Of a DNA stretch of 64,000 bases, positions 59,080 through 64,000 are shown piece by piece. Numbering within the stretch: position 1 is the stretch's first letter; every line of letters begins with the position of its first letter. The position numbers and the translations under genes are program-made. The notes beneath the pieces were generated by a model, which had not been told where the DNA came from, searched no databases, and saw nothing but the letters and a program-made list of their open reading frames with translations. Source of the stretch: Dasypus novemcinctus (lineage: Eukaryota; Chordata; Mammalia; Cingulata; Dasypodidae). Location of the stretch: contig NC_080673.1 of NCBI RefSeq assembly GCF_030445035.2, positions 199,762,216-199,826,215 on the forward strand, given 5' to 3'.

Positions 59080-59510
59080 TTATATTTATCAGGTCTATTC
59101 CAGCTCTTTTTTGGTAACTATTTGCACGGAATACCTTTTTCCAACCTTTCACTTTTAACCTGGTTATGTCCTTACATCTGAAGTGAGTCTCTTGTAGACA
59201 TATTTTTTTTATCCATTCTTTCAGTCTATGTCTTTAGATTGGGGAGTTCAAGTCATTAATATTCAGTGTTATTACTATAAAGGCATTATTTCATCCATTT
59301 TGTCCTTCGGCTCTCTGTTGTCATATCGTTCTATTGTCTGTCTTCTTATCCTTACTTTACCCTTCCTAATAATCTTTATTTGTAAACTCTTCTCCATATC
59401 TCTCACCCTTGTTTTTTCCTTTCAGGCTGCAACACCTCCTTTACTTCTCTTTTAAACTGGTCTTTTGGTAACATATTCTATCACTTCTATCAATTGTGTG
59501 TTGACAAATT
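59080..59510 (-). pseudogene. L1 ORF2 endonuclease-region fragment
   Basis: On the minus strand it gives ITLNIND-like, then with a frameshift QETHFRCKDITRLKVKGWKK and FRANSYQKRAGI, the N-terminal apurinic endonuclease part of L1 ORF2p including the conserved QETH motif. Stops and a frameshift disable it. The region 59330-59510 resembles L1 sequence just upstream of ORF2. Confidence 0.68.
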
Positions 59511-59747
59511 ATCTGCTATAATTAATTTCAATAAGATATGAAGAATTCCAAAATAGGAATTTGACTATCTAGGAAGAATTATGGCCTAAATGGATATTAA
59601 ATAATCCAAATTTATTTCATTCTTAGAGATTATGTCCAATAGTTAGAGCTGTAATATAAAACTTAGAATTATGTTATAATTTCTCTATTCAAATTATTGT
59701 TTACACTTATAAATGTTTTCTTAGCAAAAATTTTATTGTCCTGTTTT

Positions 59748-59936
59748 TTTAAAGATACATAATCACACAAAATGTTACATTAAAAAATATAAGAAGTTCC
59801 CATTTACCCCAATCCCCACTCCCCCCACTCCTCCCACATCAAAAACCTCTTTCATCAGTTTGGCACATTCATTACATTTAGTGAATACATTTTGGAGCAC
59901 TGCTACGCTGCATGGACTACAGTTTACACTGTACTT
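59748..59936 (-). mobile_element. F1 retroposon, reversed, short 3' fragment
   Basis: TTTTTTTAAAGATACATAAT, AAAATGTTACATTAAAAA and CCACTCCTCCCACATCAAAA are the reversed F1 3' end. Only about 190 bases remain; the 5' truncation is next to an L1 ORF1 segment. Confidence 0.8.
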
Positions 59937-60354
59937 AGGGATCTGAATAACAACACAAAACACACAAACATACACATTATAGGCATCCCAGAAGGAGAAG
60001 AGAAGGGAAAGAGGACAGAAGGAGTGTTGAAGGAAATAATGGCTAAAAACTTCCCAAACATAATAAAGGAGATGGATGTACATGTCCAAGAAGTGCAAAG
60101 CATCCCAACAGCTTAAATCCCAACAGGCCTACCCCAAGACATATACTTGTCAGAATACCCAGTGCTCAAGACAAAGAGAAAATACTGAAGGCAGTAAGAG
60201 AAAAGAGAACCATCACATACAAGGGAAGTTCAGTAACATTAAGGGCTGATTTCTCATCTGAAACCATGGAGGCAAGAAGGCAGTGGTATGGCATTGTCAA
60301 GGCACTAAAAGAAAAAGATTTCCAGCTAAGAATACTCTATACATGTTTGTTGCT
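59937..60354 (+). pseudogene. L1 ORF1 C-terminal and following fragment
   Basis: The frame NNNTKHTNIHIIGIPEGEE leading to VLKEIMAKNFPNIIKEMDV is the ORF1p RNA-recognition/C-terminal region. The following bases (CACATACAAGGGAAGTTCAG, AAACCATGGAGGCAAGAAGG) match a segment common to old L1 elements. Stop codons follow after about 60113. Confidence 0.68.
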
Positions 60355-60780
60355 ATGCTATTTTTTTATAATTGATTATATTAAATCTAACCTAGTCTTG
60401 CACTCTGAAAATCTGGAATTTCTTTCTAATTATTTTACCATTTTACAATAAAGGACTTTTTAACAGCTAAAAAAAAAGTCACTGATTATACACTTCGGAT
60501 AGATCATATGGTATGAGAATATATCTCAATAAAACTGATTAATAAATAATTATGCAATAATAGCCAGAAATAGCAGCTATGTACAGCAGGGGGAACAGAT
60601 TAAGAGGTCAGAAATTTCCTTGTTTTTTATTATCATTGAAATAATGAAAATGCTTTAATAATGATAGAGGTGATGAACACACAACTATTTGATTATACCA
60701 AATACATTGATTGTATACTTTGTATAAATTGTATGTTTCATTAATATATATCAATAAAATTGATTTGTTTTTAAAAAAGT
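60355..60780 (+). repeat. Two old L1 3' ends in series
   Basis: ATGGTATGAGAATATATCTC with AATAAAACTG at about 60510-60536, and GTGATGAACACACAACTATT with ATCAATAAAATTGATT at about 60671-60765, are typical 3' ends of older mammalian L1 families. Each is followed by A-rich sequence. Confidence 0.6.
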
Positions 60781-62470
60781 GAATTTTGACTCAAGATTTT
60801 CTTCATTCTATGTCATGGCTGTGAGTTACCTGCTTTACACAAGGTTTTTGGTCAGCACAGCTGCTACCAGGGATGAAATCCTACCTCCATGTCCCCTCAA
60901 CCAGCAGGTTCTGTTTTTAAAACAGCCCTAATACCATTTTCCTTACATGAAACCCACTCCCCAGAACCTCTGATACACTCTCCCAGGAAAGCAGCATCAA
61001 GCATGAAAAGAGAGGTAAGGCAAGGCATGACCAACAGAAGCTTGCACATCCAGAAAATATCACTGGGTCAGTTAACCCAGCAGGGTGACCGTGGTTACCA
61101 AAATGGTCTCAGAATTCCACTTCATGTGTCCAGATGGGCCCCTGGCTGCCCAGAGAAGGAACAGTGTTGACCATGATAATCACCGTCCGCAGTCTGCCAA
61201 GGACATTTATATTTTCAGTGGTGCTAGAGGCATCAAGAAAGAAGATTCAGGGATATCTGCCTGCAACTTTCTTGCATTTCATCATGCATTTCCTTTGTGT
61301 CAACTTTGAAGCAGGTCACCTGAAACATCAAAACCCAATGGCATATCTGTCAACTGTACATAGTTGTATTCAACCCAGGCAAACTACCCTATAGCCAAGA
61401 CCAAGAATTGATGCATTTTCTGCATAGATCTCATACCCAAAATGTATTCTCAGACAGAGTAACCATGACTGAGGGAGAAAGGAAACCACAGTCCAAAGAA
61501 GGCTATAACTTGAGTGGAACCAACATTTTAAGATTCCGATATACTGCATGAAGACAATTACTGGAGGATTGATCACATGTGAGGGAGATTGAACAGCCAG
61601 AGACAGGTGTGAGGGCTAAAGGTGAGAGAGTCTTGTGGGGAAGATAAGTGGCCCAGGATTCCCATAAACACTGCTCATGCAATCAACATCCAGGAGGCTT
61701 GTCTGGGAATAATCTGTAGTCAAAATCATTTCCAGGGCATCCAGAAGGTATAAAAGTCCACATGGGCAACACAAATACTCTGGAAGAAGAGACCCCTTTA
61801 TGACAGCCACATAGGAATAAGAGTAGACATGAATTAAAGGACAATGGAAGCAGTATCCACAGGGACTGGGAAGATGAGGAGCCACTCACCACACAGACCC
61901 TTGGCACAAAGTTAGAGCCCATGGCTTAGAAAACATTTGCCTTGGCTGGTCAGCTCTTGTCAGGCTACTTATAACAGGGAATGCAGGCAGGAGAGGGGTT
62001 TCAAACTCATCTCACACTTCCTTCTGATTTAGTCCCAGGAGTTTTAAATGGGAAGGTAGCAAATTCCAGATCAGGTTTCAGTAGAATTCATGGGAAATAA
62101 AGGAGACAGTAGAATGTCAGAGGACAGAAAAAAAAAATTGATAGACTCAAGTGAGAAGTAGACAGCTCTTAGAGGGCCAAAGAATGAAGGGATGGGTTAC
62201 AAACCTAAAAATAAGTGCAATAAATAGATAATATTCCCCTCTAAACAGTAATATAGTAATGTTTGTGCCACTAGAAATGCAATAACTGACAGAGTTAAAT
62301 ATTCATGTGGAATTGGAAGCCTAAAACCTCAAGAATCAATTCCATTCCAAACAGGAGTGATACTCTAGATTTCTTCAATATTTTTCTTTTAATAATGACA
62401 TTGAAGTTAGATAGAATATTAGATAATAAAAACACATTCATCTTATATTCCTGGATGGAAAAGAAGTGAT
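60781..62470 (+). repeat. Long degenerate repeat unit, copy E
   Basis: The same landmarks as copies A-D occur in order: CACAAGGTTTTTGGTCAGCA at 60837 (identical to 49275 in copy D), GCCCCTGGCTGCCCAGAG at 61138, TGCATTTTCTGCATAGATCT at 61411, and AATCAACATCCAGGAGGCTT at 61681. It is the copy most similar to D by eye. Confidence 0.62.
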
Positions 62471-63562
62471 ATTTGGTTGGTAAACAAAACTGCCCTTAGA
62501 ATATAATGAAAGGAAATTAATTTATTATCAGAGTCTGAAGTATCTGATTCAGGCAGGCAGAGTTCAAGACAAGGCTGAATGGTAATGAGGTTTTGTAAAG
62601 AATATCTTTCCAGCAGAGGAAAATGTTACCAACTCAAGAGAATGAATGCTGGAACTGAGCCCCGTTGGCCTCCTGGTGCCTTCCATAGTATAGCCTTCAA
62701 TGCTGCTCTCCCCACCCTGGCTCACATTCAACCTCCCCTCCTCTCTGCTTCCATGTTTCAAATTCTGCATTCAGGGAATCCTGACTAAGACTCTCAGATT
62801 TTACTTTATATTGTAAATAAGAGGATTCATAACTGCTTTTGCAGGAAAAATCTGACCATGGAAAAAAAAAGCATAATTACTTATATTATGGCTAAAAAAT
62901 ATAGCCTATCTTTTTAATGTGTCTAGGTAGTGAGATTAAGAGAATACCAAAAGTATTTTTTCAATTAAAGTTTTAAGCTTGAGATGTGAAGCAAAGCTCA
63001 AGGTAAGATGCAGAAAGAGCTCATTCAGAGCTATTGATCATTTCCAGGACATTGTCCAAATCTGTTCCTTACTCCAAGAACCATCATCTGAATGAGATAT
63101 GAAGGATTAAATTCACCCATAACCCATTCATGAACATATACATAGATGGCTAATAGGACACATTATGAGAGGTCTAACCAGGGAAGCTCACCGTGGGGCT
63201 CAGCTCTGATGCTGAGGACACCTGGAATGTGAGAGGCTTCCTAGTTTTTCTGTAAGGGTAAAGTAACATGAATCAACTATAGGAAAGGACTGTAACAAAA
63301 AAGAATAAAAAGAGTTAACATCGGCCTCAGCTCAGCTCCCAATGGTCCCAGTTTGGGGCATCAAAAGCATTAAATGACAATCAAGGCATTTGGGGCCCTT
63401 GGTGACCTTAAGGCATACAACACATCTGAAGATTGGAAGTCCTTGTAAACCATGGAGAACATGGAGTGGTAACTCCCCCAGTCATAGAGTACTCTGCAAA
63501 ATCTATGATATAAATAGACCTCAAGGACTTGAGGAAAAATAATTACTAATGAATTTAAAATG
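62471..63562. other. Unassigned DNA
   Basis: No recognised element or gene. Opposite-strand short open frames at 62564-62788 and 63370-63591 have no domain. Confidence 0.4.
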
Positions 63563-64000
63563 GAGGAAACCCACATAGATGATGGATGCAATTCTGCTTG
63601 CTGTTGTAGGTATTCTCTGTTCCCTGGTGGTAGCTGACCGTCTTCACCTCCCTGTCAGTTGACCTAGGTAAGTCCAACAAACCAGAGAGTAGAAGTTGCA
63701 ACTCTGGTAAGGCTCAGGGCCCAGCTGGCACATGAGCAGTCCAGAGATTCAAGTCTCCTAAGTATACACCAACCTCAGTGTCAACCACAGTTTCAGTAAA
63801 AGTGACAGAAGAGGTATGTGTAGAAAGGTCACATCTGAGTCCAACTCCATCACACTCAGGAGCACAAACTCCAAAGTATGGCCCACTGATAAGGCACCAA
63901 ACTCCAGAGCCAACTGACATGATGTAGAACCTGTGGGTCTCTGTAGCCCTCAGGAGCATCAGTACCTGGGATTGTATCTACTTTGGCTACCTCTGGGGTC
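63563..64000 (-). mobile_element. F1 retroposon segment, reversed, runs off the window
   Basis: The reversed F1 body begins abruptly at ACATAGATGATGGATGCAAT without the expected poly(T) and 3' end to its left. The segment continues to the window edge through the TTGTATCTACTTTGGCTAC block. It keeps the PECDGVGLRCDLSTHTSS open segment on the minus strand. It may be the inverted 5' half of a twin-primed insertion. Confidence 0.78.

Overview
This is mammalian nuclear DNA dominated by transposable elements, with no intact host gene. The organism is almost certainly a xenarthran, most likely an armadillo. The main reason is the set of tRNA-headed SINE copies of the armadillo DAS type (best at 44211-44628, also 11511-11886, 29270-29655, 36395-36793, 56812-57218). 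A second reason is the many copies of a long retroposon derived from an L1 3' untranslated region, here called F1 (and an older, related F2). I read the sequence by eye and ran no database search. Family names rest on remembered consensus features, and boundaries are good to a few bases only where target-site duplications (TSDs) are quoted.

Layout. 0-9 kb: a long degenerate repeat unit (1200-3979), a twin-primed F1 copy (3993-4576), and ERV-L-like internal DNA with a decayed reverse transcriptase (7880-8640), interrupted by an ERV-L solo LTR (5172-5630). 10.8-17.5 kb: a second copy of that ERV-L-like unit, interrupted by a SINE and by a Tigger DNA transposon (12641-14750). 17.5-22.3 kb: a nested stack consisting of a GC-rich solo LTR with three tandem arrays, then an F2 element containing an F1 fragment, a second solo LTR and a reversed F1 copy. 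22.3-26 kb: more copies of the long unit and an AT-rich array of forkhead-like motifs. 27.9-29.7 kb: a second ERV-L LTR carrying F1 and SINE insertions. 29.7-35.4 kb: mostly unrecognised DNA. 35.4-43.7 kb: L1 5' and 3' pieces flanking a nearly full-length processed copy of glutathione reductase (GSR, 37411-39951). 43.7-46.4 kb: the longest F1 copy. 47-51 kb and 60.8-62.5 kb: more copies of the long unit. 52-58 kb: F1/F2 copies, one with an 85-bp inverted duplication of its own flank. 58.4-58.8 kb: a decayed AFG2A (SPATA5) C-terminal retrocopy. 59-60.8 kb: L1 debris. 63.56 kb to the end: an F1 segment leaving the window.

Nothing here works together as an operon or pathway. The organisation is historical: L1 machinery supplied the mobilisation for F1/F2, the SINEs and the two host-gene retrocopies, as shown by A-tails, 12-18 bp TSDs and 5' truncation or inversion. 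LTR elements contributed promoters with TATA and poly(A) signals. The most unusual items are the fold-back insertion junction at 54974-55502, the triple-array LTR at 17519-18583, the F1 family itself, and the repeated same-orientation ERV-L-like units.
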